Shown here in pieces: positions 45,683 to 54,789 of a DNA stretch of 64,000 nucleotides (its first letter is position 1; each line of letters starts with the position of its first letter). Made by a program: the position numbers and the translations under genes. Where the stretch lies: NCBI RefSeq assembly GCF_019857205.1, contig NZ_JAHWXO010000008.1, positions 98,415 through 162,414 of the forward strand, read 5' to 3'. This DNA comes from Qipengyuania pacifica. GTDB lineage: Bacteria; Pseudomonadota; Alphaproteobacteria; Sphingomonadales; Sphingomonadaceae. The notes below the pieces were generated by a model, which was not told where the DNA came from, did not search any database, and saw only the letters and a program-made list of their open reading frames with translations.

Positions 45683-47494
45683 TCAGCCGAAGAAGGCGTC
45701 GATGGCGAAGCAGGTTGCGATGCCGACGACCACGTTCATCGGCAGGCCGATCTTCACGAAGTCCATGAACCGGTAGTTCGCCGCGCCGTAAACGAGCGTG
45801 TTGGTCTGATATCCGATGGGCGTTGCGAAGCTGGCGCTGGCGCCGAGCATGACCGCGACCACCAGTTCGCGCGCATCGGCGCCCGTCACCCCGGCAAGGC
45901 CGATGGCGATGGGCGTCAGAATGACCGCGACGGCATTGTTGGTCACGCTTTCGGTCAGCAGGCTGGTCAGGGCGTAGATCGCAATCAGCAGCAGCAGCGG
46001 CGACGCATTGGCGAAGACCGGTTCGAGGGTCGCCACGATCAGTTCGACCGTACCGGCATTGTCCAGCCCGACGCCGAAGGCGAGCATGCCGAAGATGAGC
46101 ACCAGCGTATTTCCGTCGATCGCCGACCACGCTTCTTCCGGTTCGAGGCAGCGCGTCGCCAGCACAAGACCTGCACCGATCAGGGCCAGCGCCTGGATCG
46201 GCCAGGAAAAGATCGCCGCGAGCAGGACGACCGCGGCCAGCGTGCCGATGGCGATCGGGGCGCGGGCGCGGCGGAAGGCGCGGGTCGGCGCCTGTGTCAC
46301 CGTGCCGAGCATGACGTTGTTCTGCAGCGCCTGCACGGCATCGGCACCGGCTGCGATCAGCAGGCGATCGCCAGCCCTCACGCGCACTTCGGCAAGTTCC
46401 GGACCGGCGATATGGCGCGGACGCGACAGGCCCAGCACGCGCACCTTGAGCTTGGCAAGCATGGGAATTTCCGCAAGCCGCCGCCCGATGATGGGGTGGG
46501 AGCTGGAAACGACCGCTTCGATCAGGGACAGGTCGGCGGGACGCCCGCTGCCCGCCGTATCGACGCCGCCGCCCACGCCGGTAAGGCCGGTGCGGAAATC
46601 GAAGGCTTCCGCCAGCGAAGCGAGTTCGGCGGGACTGGCCCCGACCACCAGCTGGTCGCCCACGCCGAGGATATGTTCGCCGATATCCTTGCGGATCACC
46701 TCGCCCCCGGCCTTGATGCCGATGATCTTCACGCCGGGGCGGCGCACCAGCTTGGTCGATCCGAGTTCCTGGCCGATAAGCGGGCTGTTTTCGGAAACGA
46801 CGAGGTGGGAGAGGTAGAAATCGCTTTCCGTATCATCGTCGAGCGCGCGCTGCGGGCGATCGGGCAGCAACCGGGGCCCGGCAAGCACGAGATAGGCGGT
46901 GCCTGCCAGCGCCGCGACGAGACCCACGCCGGTGATTTCGAACATGCCGAACGGAGCGAGCCCCTGTTCGCGCGCGACGCCATCGACGAGGAGATTGGTC
47001 GAGGTGCCGATCAGCGTGAGCGTGCCCCCCAGGATCGAGAGGTAGGAAAGCGGGATCAGCAGGCGCGTGGCCGCGGTTCCGAGCGAGCGGGCGAGGCGTT
47101 TGACCACCGGGATCATCACCAGAACGACCGGCGTGTTGTTCATGAAGGCCGAGGCCGCAATGGTGCCGAAGCCGATTTCCGCCAGCGCCAGCCGGGGCTT
47201 GCGCCGGGTGCGGCGGATGATCCAGCCCGACACTTCTTCCAGCGTGCCCGTGCGCAGCAGCGCGCCCGACAGCACGAACATCGCCGCGATGGTGATGGGC
47301 GCGGGGTTCGAGAACACGCCGAGCAGTTCGTCGGTGGAAATGAACCCCAGCAACAGCATGATCAGCGCGCCGAGCGTGGCCACGACCACCGGCGGCAGAC
47401 GTTCCACCACGAAGCCGGCGAACAGGAGGAAAAGGAGTATCAGCCCGATGAGCGGGTGATAAGCGGCGACCGAATCAGGTAGAAGCGATGGCAT
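45683..47494 (-). CDS. SLC13-type permease with two TrkA-C domains
   Basis: A 603-residue inner-membrane transporter of the DASS/CitT-ArsB superfamily. Helical halves (about 15-200 and 420-600) flank two RCK-C/TrkA-C ligand-binding domains (about 215-390). The NNTPVVLVMIPVV and later ESVTNNAVAVIL motifs are the re-entrant signature of the SLC13 group, seen with SNT/TNN Asn pairs. Substrate (dicarboxylate, sulfate or other anion) not deducible. Convergent with purT; stop codons adjoin. Confidence 0.9.
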   Translation of the reverse strand: MPSLLPDSVAAYHPLIGLILLFLLFAGFVVERLPPVVVATLGALIMLLLGFISTDELLGVFSNPAPITIAAMFVLSGALLRTGTLEEVSGWIIRRTRRKPRLALAEIGFGTIAASAFMNNTPVVLVMIPVVKRLARSLGTAATRLLIPLSYLSILGGTLTLIGTSTNLLVDGVAREQGLAPFGMFEITGVGLVAALAGTAYLVLAGPRLLPDRPQRALDDDTESDFYLSHLVVSENSPLIGQELGSTKLVRRPGVKIIGIKAGGEVIRKDIGEHILGVGDQLVVGASPAELASLAEAFDFRTGLTGVGGGVDTAGSGRPADLSLIEAVVSSSHPIIGRRLAEIPMLAKLKVRVLGLSRPRHIAGPELAEVRVRAGDRLLIAAGADAVQALQNNVMLGTVTQAPTRAFRRARAPIAIGTLAAVVLLAAIFSWPIQALALIGAGLVLATRCLEPEEAWSAIDGNTLVLIFGMLAFGVGLDNAGTVELIVATLEPVFANASPLLLLIAIYALTSLLTESVTNNAVAVILTPIAIGLAGVTGADARELVVAVMLGASASFATPIGYQTNTLVYGAANYRFMDFVKIGLPMNVVVGIATCFAIDAFFG

Positions 47495-47570
47495 TCAAAT
47501 GTCGGCTACAGTAAAAGTACGGGATGCCTAGTTAAATCGAATGAGTGCATGTGCTTGCTAGGATTGCGGG

Positions 47571-48608
47571 GTGGGCTTAAGCGATCTCATCATGAACAGT
47601 TACTCCAAGACTTCGCGTTTGATGCAGCGCGGTTGCGATTTTCTCGGCAGCGAAACCGCCATTCTGTGCGGGGCGATGAGCTGGGTGTCCGAACGCAATC
47701 TCGTCTCTGCCATTTCGAACGCCGGCGGGTTCGGCGTGATCGCCTGCGGGGCGATGACGCCCGATCTGCTCGACACCGAAATCGCCGAAACCCGCAAGCT
47801 GACCGACCGCCCGTTCGGCGTGAACCTCATCACCATGCACCCGCAGCTCTTCGACCTCATCGCCGTGTGCGAAAAGCACGCCGTGGGCCATGTGGTGCTG
47901 GCCGGGGGCATTCCGCCCAAGGGCAGTGTCGAAGCGATCAAGGGCGGGCAGAACCCCGCCAAGGTGATCTGTTTCGCGCCGACGCTGGCTCTCGCCAAAA
48001 AGCTGCTGCGCTCCGGCGCGGACGCGCTGGTGATCGAAGGCATGGAAGCGGGCGGCCATATCGGCCCTGTCTCCACGAGCGTCCTGGCGCAGGAAATGCT
48101 GCCCGAACTTGCCGAAGACCATCTCATCTTCGTCGCCGGCGGGATCGGCCGCGGCCAGGCGATCGCCGGCTATCTGGAAATGGGCGCGGCGGGCGTCCAG
48201 CTGGGCACGCGCTTCGCCTGCGCCACCGAAAGCATCGCGCATCCCAACTTCAAGAAGGCTTTCTTCCGCGCCAGCGCGCGCGATGCCATCACCAGCGTGC
48301 AGGTCGACCCGAGGCTGCCGGTGATCCCGGTGCGCGCGCTCAAGAACAAGGGTACGGACGAGTTCACCCGCAAGCAGATCGAGGTGGCAGGCGTGCTCGA
48401 CCGCGAGGAAATCGCGATGGCCGAAGCGCAGCTCCAGATCGAACATTACTGGGCCGGTGCGCTGCGCCGCGCCGTGATCGATGGCGATGTGGAGAACGGC
48501 AGCCTCATGGCGGGCCAGTCGGTCGGCATGCTGAAGGAAGAAGAGCCGGTGGCCGTCATCATCGAAAAGCTGATGAGCCAGAGCGAGGAAGCGCTCGCGC
48601 GCCGGTGA
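47571..48608 (+). CDS. Nitronate monooxygenase/flavin-dependent oxidoreductase
   Basis: FMN-dependent TIM-barrel enzyme of 345 residues, related to 2-nitropropane dioxygenase/FabK. FMN sites visible: AGGFGVIACGAM, the GMEAGGHIGP loop and AGGIGRGQAIAGYLEMGAAGVQLGTRFA. Family enzymes oxidise nitronates or reduce enoyl-ACP; the exact role is unclear. Start taken as GTG 47571 (AGGA seven bases upstream); ATG 47592 is an alternative. One base separates its stop from the next gene. Confidence 0.88.
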   Translation: MGLSDLIMNSYSKTSRLMQRGCDFLGSETAILCGAMSWVSERNLVSAISNAGGFGVIACGAMTPDLLDTEIAETRKLTDRPFGVNLITMHPQLFDLIAVCEKHAVGHVVLAGGIPPKGSVEAIKGGQNPAKVICFAPTLALAKKLLRSGADALVIEGMEAGGHIGPVSTSVLAQEMLPELAEDHLIFVAGGIGRGQAIAGYLEMGAAGVQLGTRFACATESIAHPNFKKAFFRASARDAITSVQVDPRLPVIPVRALKNKGTDEFTRKQIEVAGVLDREEIAMAEAQLQIEHYWAGALRRAVIDGDVENGSLMAGQSVGMLKEEEPVAVIIEKLMSQSEEALARR

Positions 48609-48609
48609 G

Positions 48610-48936
48610 ATGACGATTCATCGCCTCGATCTCGATATAGCGATTTATCGCGATCGGGTGCAGGTGACGCATCGCCCCACCGACACGTTCGTAGACCAGC
48701 GCGCGGAATATGCGTTCTCTTCGGACAGTTCCGTAGTCGCCAACCCGCGCTATCTGGAGGACACGATCGTGCGTGGGATCCGGCAGGTCATCGCGACCGG
48801 CGGCTTTTCGTTGCGCGATCCGATCGCGCGGGTGGTCAGCTGCGAATCCCCGCTGGGCGAGGCCGACATGGAGGTCGTGCGGACCGCGCTGATCGAAGCG
48901 GGCATGCGCAAGGTGGTGTTCGAATTCGACGGATGA
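48610..48936 (+). CDS. Small MreB-like (actin-fold) protein, uncertain
   Basis: A 108-residue protein coupled to the flavin oxidoreductase gene (1-base gap). The N-terminus DLDIAIYRDRVQVTHRPTDTFVDQ recalls the first strands of MreB-like small proteins (IxIWExRIKVTxxxT), and the C-terminal SCESPLGEADMEVVRTALIEAGMRKVVFEF resembles the end of the MreB nucleotide-binding region. The ATP-site residues seem incomplete, so an actin-fold relic is inferred rather than shown. Function unknown. Confidence 0.6.
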   Translation: MTIHRLDLDIAIYRDRVQVTHRPTDTFVDQRAEYAFSSDSSVVANPRYLEDTIVRGIRQVIATGGFSLRDPIARVVSCESPLGEADMEVVRTALIEAGMRKVVFEFDG

Positions 48937-49005
48937 ATTCCTGATTGTCGCGCCCCAAGCGCATAGCGCTTGCACCGACCCACAATGGCAGGACATGGAA
49001 ACGGG

Positions 49006-49860
49006 ATGTCCGAGCCCCTAGTCCTGACCCTGTCCTGTGCCGATCGCCCGGGCATCACCGCGCGCGTCACGTCGTTCCTGTTCGAACGCGGCGGCAACAT
49101 TCTCGAAGCGCAGCAGTTCAACGACCGGTCGAGCGATGCCTTCTTCATGCGGGTCGAGTTCGATCCGGGCGAGGCTTCGCGCGAAATGATTCGGACAGAG
49201 TTCGCACCGATTGCCGCCGAACACGCGATGGATTGGGAGCTTGCGCTGCGCGACCGGCCGCGGCGGGTGCTCATCATGGTCAGCAAGTTCGATCACTGCC
49301 TGGCCGACCTGCTATACCGCTGGCGGATCGGCGAATTGCCGATAGAGCCCGTGGCGATCATCTCAAATCATCCGCGCGCGGCAATCGAGCATACGCATCT
49401 GGGGGGCATCCCTTTCCATCACCTCCCCGTGACGAGCGGCGAGAAAAGCGCGCAGGAGGCAAAGGTGCGCGCAATCGCCGAAGAGAGTGGGGCCGAGCTG
49501 GTCGTGCTGGCGCGGTACATGCAGATCCTGTCCGACGAACAGGCCGCGCATTTCAGCGGGCGGTGCATCAACATCCATCACAGTTTCCTGCCCGGCTTCA
49601 AGGGCGCAAAGCCTTATCACCAGGCATACGAGCGCGGGGTCAAGATGATCGGCGCGAGCGCGCATTACGTCACTGCCGACCTCGATGAAGGACCGATCAT
49701 CCATCAGGACGTCGAGCCTATCAGCCATGCGGACACGCCCGATCAGCTGGTGCGCAAGGGTCGCGATATCGAAAGCCGGGTTCTGGCTGAAGCCGTCCGT
49801 CTGCATCTCGAAGACCGCGTTCTGCTCAACGGCCAGCGCACGGTCGTCTTCAGGAGCTGA
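49006..49860 (+). CDS. purU: Formyltetrahydrofolate deformylase
   Basis: Hydrolyses 10-formyl-THF to THF and formate, balancing one-carbon pools and feeding PurT; 284 residues. N-terminal ACT domain ([22 protein letters not shown]) and C-terminal formyltransferase-like catalytic domain with N189, H191 and D227 ([34 protein letters not shown]). Start taken at ATG 49006 ([11 protein letters not shown]) after GGAAACGGG; ATG 48985 would add seven residues. Its end overlaps the convergent phosphatase-like gene by 11 bases. Confidence 0.96.
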   Translation: MSEPLVLTLSCADRPGITARVTSFLFERGGNILEAQQFNDRSSDAFFMRVEFDPGEASREMIRTEFAPIAAEHAMDWELALRDRPRRVLIMVSKFDHCLADLLYRWRIGELPIEPVAIISNHPRAAIEHTHLGGIPFHHLPVTSGEKSAQEAKVRAIAEESGAELVVLARYMQILSDEQAAHFSGRCINIHHSFLPGFKGAKPYHQAYERGVKMIGASAHYVTADLDEGPIIHQDVEPISHADTPDQLVRKGRDIESRVLAEAVRLHLEDRVLLNGQRTVVFRS

Positions 49861-50299
49861 GCAACGCCTTCCAGGGCGCCAAACGCGGATCGTCGCTGGC
49901 AAGGGGATCCCATACCGTGGCCATGCGTGCGCGCGCTTCGTATTCGGGAACGCCGTTTTCGAGGTCCAGCAAGTAGAAAAACGCCGTCGCCCGCCAGTTC
50001 ATGATGCAATGCACATGAACCGGGCCCTTCGTATCGGCCAGCACGCGTGCCAGTTCGGCGACATGTTCGCGCCGCGGCGCATCGAAGGGAACCGGAATGT
50101 GCGAATAGCCGATCCCTTCGGCTGCCAGCTTTTCCGCTTCATCGGGTAACGCTTCGGGGTGATCGTCGAGCGCCAGATTCACGACGTGACGCACGCCCAG
50201 GGCCGCCAGTCTGGCGGGATCACCGGCCTCCAACCTGCCGGAAGTGGTGATCGCGTCCGAACGCCTGCGCCAGTTTCTGATATCGGACGGATCGCCCAT
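49850..50299 (-). CDS. DUF442-like/tyrosine phosphatase-fold protein
   Basis: A 149-residue protein with the fold signature of phosphatase/beta-lactamase hydrolase-like (DUF442) proteins: [39 protein letters not shown], then [12 protein letters not shown], and the P-loop HC-IMNW-R (C98 to R103, four residues between). The CX4R spacing differs from the CX5R of true protein tyrosine phosphatases, so catalysis is uncertain. ATG 50299. Only 2 bases separate it from the PQQ gene stop; likely the same strand transcript but separate function. Confidence 0.82.
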   Translation of the reverse strand: MGDPSDIRNWRRRSDAITTSGRLEAGDPARLAALGVRHVVNLALDDHPEALPDEAEKLAAEGIGYSHIPVPFDAPRREHVAELARVLADTKGPVHVHCIMNWRATAFFYLLDLENGVPEYEARARMATVWDPLASDDPRLAPWKALLSS

Positions 50300-50301
50300 G
50301 C

Positions 50302-52473
50302 CTACTGCGCGGCGGTGCGGGTTTTGGCGCGCTGGGCTTCCATGGCCTTGTCCTCGTTGGCGCGCTTGATCACATACTGACGGATTGCCTCGACCTCGCT
50401 CTCCGACAGGGATTTGGCGAAGCTGGCCATGCCGTTTCCTTCCAGTGCCCCGCCATGGACGATCTGAACCCAGGCCTTCTGATTGTCCAGCGCACCCGAA
50501 CGCCGCAAGTCGGGAAGCTCGGTCGATCCAACCGCACCGGGAGCATGGCACACGGCGCAATAGCGCGCATATTTGGTGCGGCCGAGTTCTATCGTAGCTG
50601 CAGTGGCGCGCGAAGGTGGCGGATCGAGCGGGGTCAGGGCAAAGTCCGGCTCTGCCGGCAATTGCTCTTTGCCCCCGAGCTTGAACACGAGAAGCCGGCT
50701 TATGTTGCGAACCGGGCGCATGTTGTCGATCAGTTCCCCGTCGACCGACAGAGCGAAAGCACCGCCCCATCCGGCGAGGACTGCGACATACTGCTCGCCA
50801 TCAACCGAATAGGTGATGGGCGGGGCGACAACGCCCGTCTGCGCGGCGAAACGCCACAAACGATCCCCGGTCGCGGAATTATAGGCGGCGAAGTCGCTGC
50901 CCGAATTGCCCTGGAATACGAGCCCGCCACCTGTCGCCAGAACGCCGCCGTTCCATGGCCCGGGATGTTCGACCGTCCAGCGCGGCTTCTGCGCTACCGG
51001 ATCCCAGGCGACGAGCCGCCCCTTGATCGTTCCCTGCACTTCGCGCCTGATACCCAGATCGGGCGGCAGATCGCCCGCGCCCAGATCGTAGCCGATGTTG
51101 AAACCGCGGGCCCTGTCGGGTTTCCAGTTCGCTTCGGGGGAATAGAGCATCGCCGCTTCGAATGCGGGAATGTACACGAGGTTTTCGCCCGGGTCGTAAG
51201 CCATGGGATGCCAGTTATGCCCGCCAAGCGGCCCCGGCATGACCAGCGCCGGTTTGCCGGTGATGTCGATGCGCGTTTCCGGGTTCATCTGCGGCCGGCC
51301 GTCGGCGCTCATCCCGGTCGACCAGTTGAGCGGGATATAGGGTTCGGCGGAAATGAATTCGCCCGTGGCGCGGTCGAGAACGTAGAAATAGCCGTTCTTC
51401 GGCGCCTGCATCAGCACCTTTCGATCCCGCCCGCCGATCTTCATGTCGGCCAGGATGATGTGCTGGGTCGCAGTGAAATCCCACGTTTCCCCCGGTGTCG
51501 TCTGGTAGTGCCAGACATATTCGCCGGTATCGGGCCGGATGGCGACGATACTGGACAGATAGAGGTTGTCGCCTTCGCCGGTGCCGTCGGCGCCGGGGCT
51601 GCGATAGGCGCGGTTCCACGGGCTGCCATTGCCAACCCCGATATAGAGCAGATCGAGATCCGGATCATAGGCCATGGAATCCCACACGGTCCCGCCGCCG
51701 CCGATCCCGTCTTCGCCCGAAAGCGCATCGCCGCTCCAGGTTGACTGAGCTGCCTTCAGATATTCGGGCGCGTCATCGCCATCGTCGCCCGGCACAGTGT
51801 AAAAACGCCAGAGCTCGTGACCGTCCTTCGCATCATAGGCCGCAATATAGCCGCGTACGCCGAATTCGGCGCCGCCATTGCCGATCAGCACCTTGCCATC
51901 GATCACGCGCGGGGCGCCGGTTATGGTGTAGCTTTTGGACTGATCGACGGTGACCTTTTCCCAGACGACTTTGCCGGTATTGCGATCGAGTGCGATAAGC
52001 CGCCCGTCCAGCGTGCCGAGAAAAAGCGTGTCCCCCCAGGCGGCGAGCCCGCGATTGACCACATCGCAGCAAGCCTTCACGCCGGTTTCGCCGGGTACTT
52101 CGGGATCGTAGCTCCACAATGCCTTCCCGGTCGCGGCATCGAAGGCGAAGACCTTGCTCCATGCGCTGGTGACGTAGAGTTTGCCGTCCATCACCAACGG
52201 GGTCGCTTCCTGCCCGCGGGCCGTGTCCATGTCGGCAAACCAGGCAAGGCCGAGCCCGGAGACGTTTTCGCGGTTTATCTGGTCGAGAGGCGAAAAGCGC
52301 TGTTCGGCATATGTGCCGCCATGCGTAATCCAGTTCGCCGGATCGTCGGCCGCATTTATCAGCCTTATATTGTCTATGCCGCCTGCCGGTTCTTCGGCCG
52401 CGCCCACACTGCATCCCGACAAGACGCCCGCAAACCCCAGCGCGGCCAGCGCCGCCCAACCGATCCCTCGCAT
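50302..52473 (-). CDS. PQQ-dependent quinohaemoprotein alcohol dehydrogenase, lipoprotein
   Basis: Periplasmic quinoprotein dehydrogenase with a fused cytochrome c domain, 723 residues. The N-terminus is a lipoprotein signal (MRGIGWAALAALGFAGVLSGC, lipobox LSGC, C21). The propeller carries the adjacent-cysteine ring C135-C136, the tryptophan-docking repeats and the FTATQHII segment. The haem motif CAVCH is at 639-643, with a likely Met ligand near 682. Start ATG 52473 follows GGGGGAGAG. Oxidises alcohols or aldehydes, substrate unknown; no pqq synthesis genes lie in the window. Divergent from the dienelactone hydrolase gene. Confidence 0.93.
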   Translation of the reverse strand: MRGIGWAALAALGFAGVLSGCSVGAAEEPAGGIDNIRLINAADDPANWITHGGTYAEQRFSPLDQINRENVSGLGLAWFADMDTARGQEATPLVMDGKLYVTSAWSKVFAFDAATGKALWSYDPEVPGETGVKACCDVVNRGLAAWGDTLFLGTLDGRLIALDRNTGKVVWEKVTVDQSKSYTITGAPRVIDGKVLIGNGGAEFGVRGYIAAYDAKDGHELWRFYTVPGDDGDDAPEYLKAAQSTWSGDALSGEDGIGGGGTVWDSMAYDPDLDLLYIGVGNGSPWNRAYRSPGADGTGEGDNLYLSSIVAIRPDTGEYVWHYQTTPGETWDFTATQHIILADMKIGGRDRKVLMQAPKNGYFYVLDRATGEFISAEPYIPLNWSTGMSADGRPQMNPETRIDITGKPALVMPGPLGGHNWHPMAYDPGENLVYIPAFEAAMLYSPEANWKPDRARGFNIGYDLGAGDLPPDLGIRREVQGTIKGRLVAWDPVAQKPRWTVEHPGPWNGGVLATGGGLVFQGNSGSDFAAYNSATGDRLWRFAAQTGVVAPPITYSVDGEQYVAVLAGWGGAFALSVDGELIDNMRPVRNISRLLVFKLGGKEQLPAEPDFALTPLDPPPSRATAATIELGRTKYARYCAVCHAPGAVGSTELPDLRRSGALDNQKAWVQIVHGGALEGNGMASFAKSLSESEVEAIRQYVIKRANEDKAMEAQRAKTRTAAQ

Positions 52474-52598
52474 CGCTCTCTCCCCCGGCGACATTTGCGT
52501 CGCTCTATGCAACCTATCTTGCCTCTCCAGCGAAAGCTTGTCCATACGCTGGCTAGCTGCAACAGTGCCGGACTGACGGGACAGAGGAGAGACGAACG

Positions 52599-53465
52599 AT
52601 GTGCGACCAAGAAATGCTGGCCCGCTGGGGACGGCAGGCGATGACGCGGCGCGGTTTCGGGGCGGGCGCGATGGCAGCGGGGGCCGTGGCCTGTGCACCT
52701 GTAGAGCGGGCAGCCGAAAGTTCGGCCGCGCAGAACAGGAGCGGACGCAAGGTCACTTTCGCAACACCTGCCGGCACGATGGATGGCGAATTCTTTCATC
52801 CCGCCAGCGGCATGCACCCTGCCGTAATCCTGTGGCCCGATATCGCCGGCATTCGCCCGGCCAAGCGGCAGATGGCACAGCGGCTGGCCGGTGAGGGTTA
52901 CGCGGTTCTGCTGGCCAACCCGTACTATCGCGACGTTGCCGGGCAGCAGTTTGAAGATTTTGCAAGTTTTGCCGCCAATGGCGGTTTCGACAGGGTCAAA
53001 CCCTGGCGCAGCAAGTTCACACCGGCGACAATCCAGACCGATGCGCGCGCCTGCGCCGAGTGGCTTCTGGAACAGCCCGAAGTCGATACCGATCGCGGGA
53101 TCGGAACGCAGGGCTATTGCATGACGGGCAGCTTCGCCGTGGTCGCACCGTCGGCAGACGACCACATCCAGGCGGGCGCCAGTTTCCATGGGGGCGGACT
53201 GGTGCGCGAAGACGGGCCGAGCCCGCACACCATGCTGCGCGCCGATGCGCATTACCTAATCGCCATAGCGCAGGATGACGATGCCCAGGCGCCGGGCGCA
53301 AAGACCGCGCTTCGCAATGCGGCGACTGCTGCCGGGTGCGAGGCCGAGATAGAAGTCTATCCCGCCGACCACGGATGGTGCGTGCCGGATTCCACTGCCT
53401 ATGACCGCGAGCAGGCGGAACGGGCATGGGCCAGATTGCTTCGCCTGTATTCCGCCGCGCTTTGA
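52599..53465 (+). CDS. Exported dienelactone hydrolase family protein (Tat signal)
   Basis: An alpha/beta hydrolase of 288 residues. A twin-arginine signal (MTRRGFGAGAMAAGAVACAP) is seen, with a possible lipobox Cys at 32. The DLH triad is visible: C174 in GYCMTG, an aspartate near 227 (AQDDDAQ) and H258 (ADHGWC). The Cys nucleophile is the dienelactone hydrolase form. Its stop overlaps the next ATG by one base (TGATG), so it is coupled to the serine hydrolase. Confidence 0.9.
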   Translation: MCDQEMLARWGRQAMTRRGFGAGAMAAGAVACAPVERAAESSAAQNRSGRKVTFATPAGTMDGEFFHPASGMHPAVILWPDIAGIRPAKRQMAQRLAGEGYAVLLANPYYRDVAGQQFEDFASFAANGGFDRVKPWRSKFTPATIQTDARACAEWLLEQPEVDTDRGIGTQGYCMTGSFAVVAPSADDHIQAGASFHGGGLVREDGPSPHTMLRADAHYLIAIAQDDDAQAPGAKTALRNAATAAGCEAEIEVYPADHGWCVPDSTAYDREQAERAWARLLRLYSAAL

Positions 53466-54718
53466 TGCGCCTTTCGGTCGCTCTTGCTGCTCTGGTGCTG
53501 GCGACACCACTGGCAGCGCAGGAGTTCGAACCCGATTGCGCCGCGGCCGAGGAATTTCTCGGCAAGGCCGTTGAGCAAGGCCGCACCGTCGGTGCATCCG
53601 TGCTGATATGGCAAGGCAGCGAGGAGGCCTGCTTCGCGGCTTCCGGCGATGCTGTTCGCGAAGAGGGGAAGGCGTTTTCCCGGGATACGCTGGTGCAGGT
53701 GTTTTCGATGACGAAACCCGTCACCGGCGTCGCGCTGATGCAATTGTGGGAGAAGGGCGCATTCGGCCTCGACGATCCGCTGCATTGGTACCTGCCTGAA
53801 TATCAGGCGACCCGCGTTCTGACGGGCGAGGGCGAAGATGGCAGCGCCATCGTGGCACAGCCCAGACGCGCCATCACAGTGCGCGACGTGCTGCGCCATA
53901 CGGCCGGTTTCAGCTACGGCCCGGGCGGCGAGCCGCAGAATGCTGCCGATCGCACATGGCAGGAGCTGGACCCGCTGAGCGCCGACAATACCCTGGCGCA
54001 GTTTTCGCAGAAGCTGGCGCAGGTTCCCCTGCTCTACGAACCGGGCACGCATTGGAGTTATTCCGCCGGGGTCGATGTGCAGGCCCGGCTGGTCGAAGTC
54101 CTCTCCGGCCAGCCGTTCGACAGCTATGTGAAGCAGCATATCTTCGACCCGCTGGGCATGGCCGACAGCGGCTGGAAGCGCGATGAGGCGGACCTGGCCC
54201 GGCTCGCCCGCATTTACATCGCGCAGGATGACGGCACGCTGGAACCCATGCCGCGCGATGAATGGCTGAAGGCCAATTTCATGGGCAAGCCGATGACGAT
54301 GGGCGGATCGGGCATCGTCACCACGGTCGACGATTACATGCGGTTTGCGCGCATGCTGCTGGGCGAGGGGGAACTGGATGGTGTGCGCATACTCGAACCT
54401 GCCACGGTGCAGCTTATGGCGACCGATCACCTGGACCCGCGCATCGGGCCCGAAAACCGCAGCTGGCTGGTCGGCAAGGGGAACGGCGGTTTCGGTTTCG
54501 ACTTTTTCGTCCGCACCGGACCGCCGCTCGATGCCGAGGAAAACCGCGGCACGACCGGCGAATTCTTCTGGGACGGGCTGCCGTCCATGCTGTTCTGGGT
54601 CGATCCGGTGCAGGACATGGCCGTGGTGTTCGCGACCCAGAAAATCGATTTCGACGGCACGCTGCACCACGATATTCGCGACGCCATCTATGGTGCCGAT
54701 TACATCGGGGCGAAGTAG
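53465..54718 (+). CDS. Serine hydrolase of the class C beta-lactamase/EstB family
   Basis: A secreted 417-residue hydrolase. Signal peptide 1-19 (LAAQ), catalytic S81-x-x-K84 (VFSMTKPVTGVALMQL) and Y199-S200-A201 (HWSYSAGVDVQARLVEVL). The family includes beta-lactamases, esterases and D-aminoacyl amidases, so the substrate is open. Start ATG 53465 is used because it adjoins the hydrolase stop and gives a signal peptide; the frame upstream has neither. Confidence 0.93.
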   Translation: MRLSVALAALVLATPLAAQEFEPDCAAAEEFLGKAVEQGRTVGASVLIWQGSEEACFAASGDAVREEGKAFSRDTLVQVFSMTKPVTGVALMQLWEKGAFGLDDPLHWYLPEYQATRVLTGEGEDGSAIVAQPRRAITVRDVLRHTAGFSYGPGGEPQNAADRTWQELDPLSADNTLAQFSQKLAQVPLLYEPGTHWSYSAGVDVQARLVEVLSGQPFDSYVKQHIFDPLGMADSGWKRDEADLARLARIYIAQDDGTLEPMPRDEWLKANFMGKPMTMGGSGIVTTVDDYMRFARMLLGEGELDGVRILEPATVQLMATDHLDPRIGPENRSWLVGKGNGGFGFDFFVRTGPPLDAEENRGTTGEFFWDGLPSMLFWVDPVQDMAVVFATQKIDFDGTLHHDIRDAIYGADYIGAK

Positions 54719-54789
54719 CAGCGCCGCTTTCGCTTGCCGCCAGTCCTGCGTTCGCTACGATACCCCCCGAATAGAGGAGGGTTTCCAAC

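Noticed and set aside
50455..51744. Plus-strand frame inside the PQQ gene
   Set aside because: Antisense shadow of a well-supported gene.
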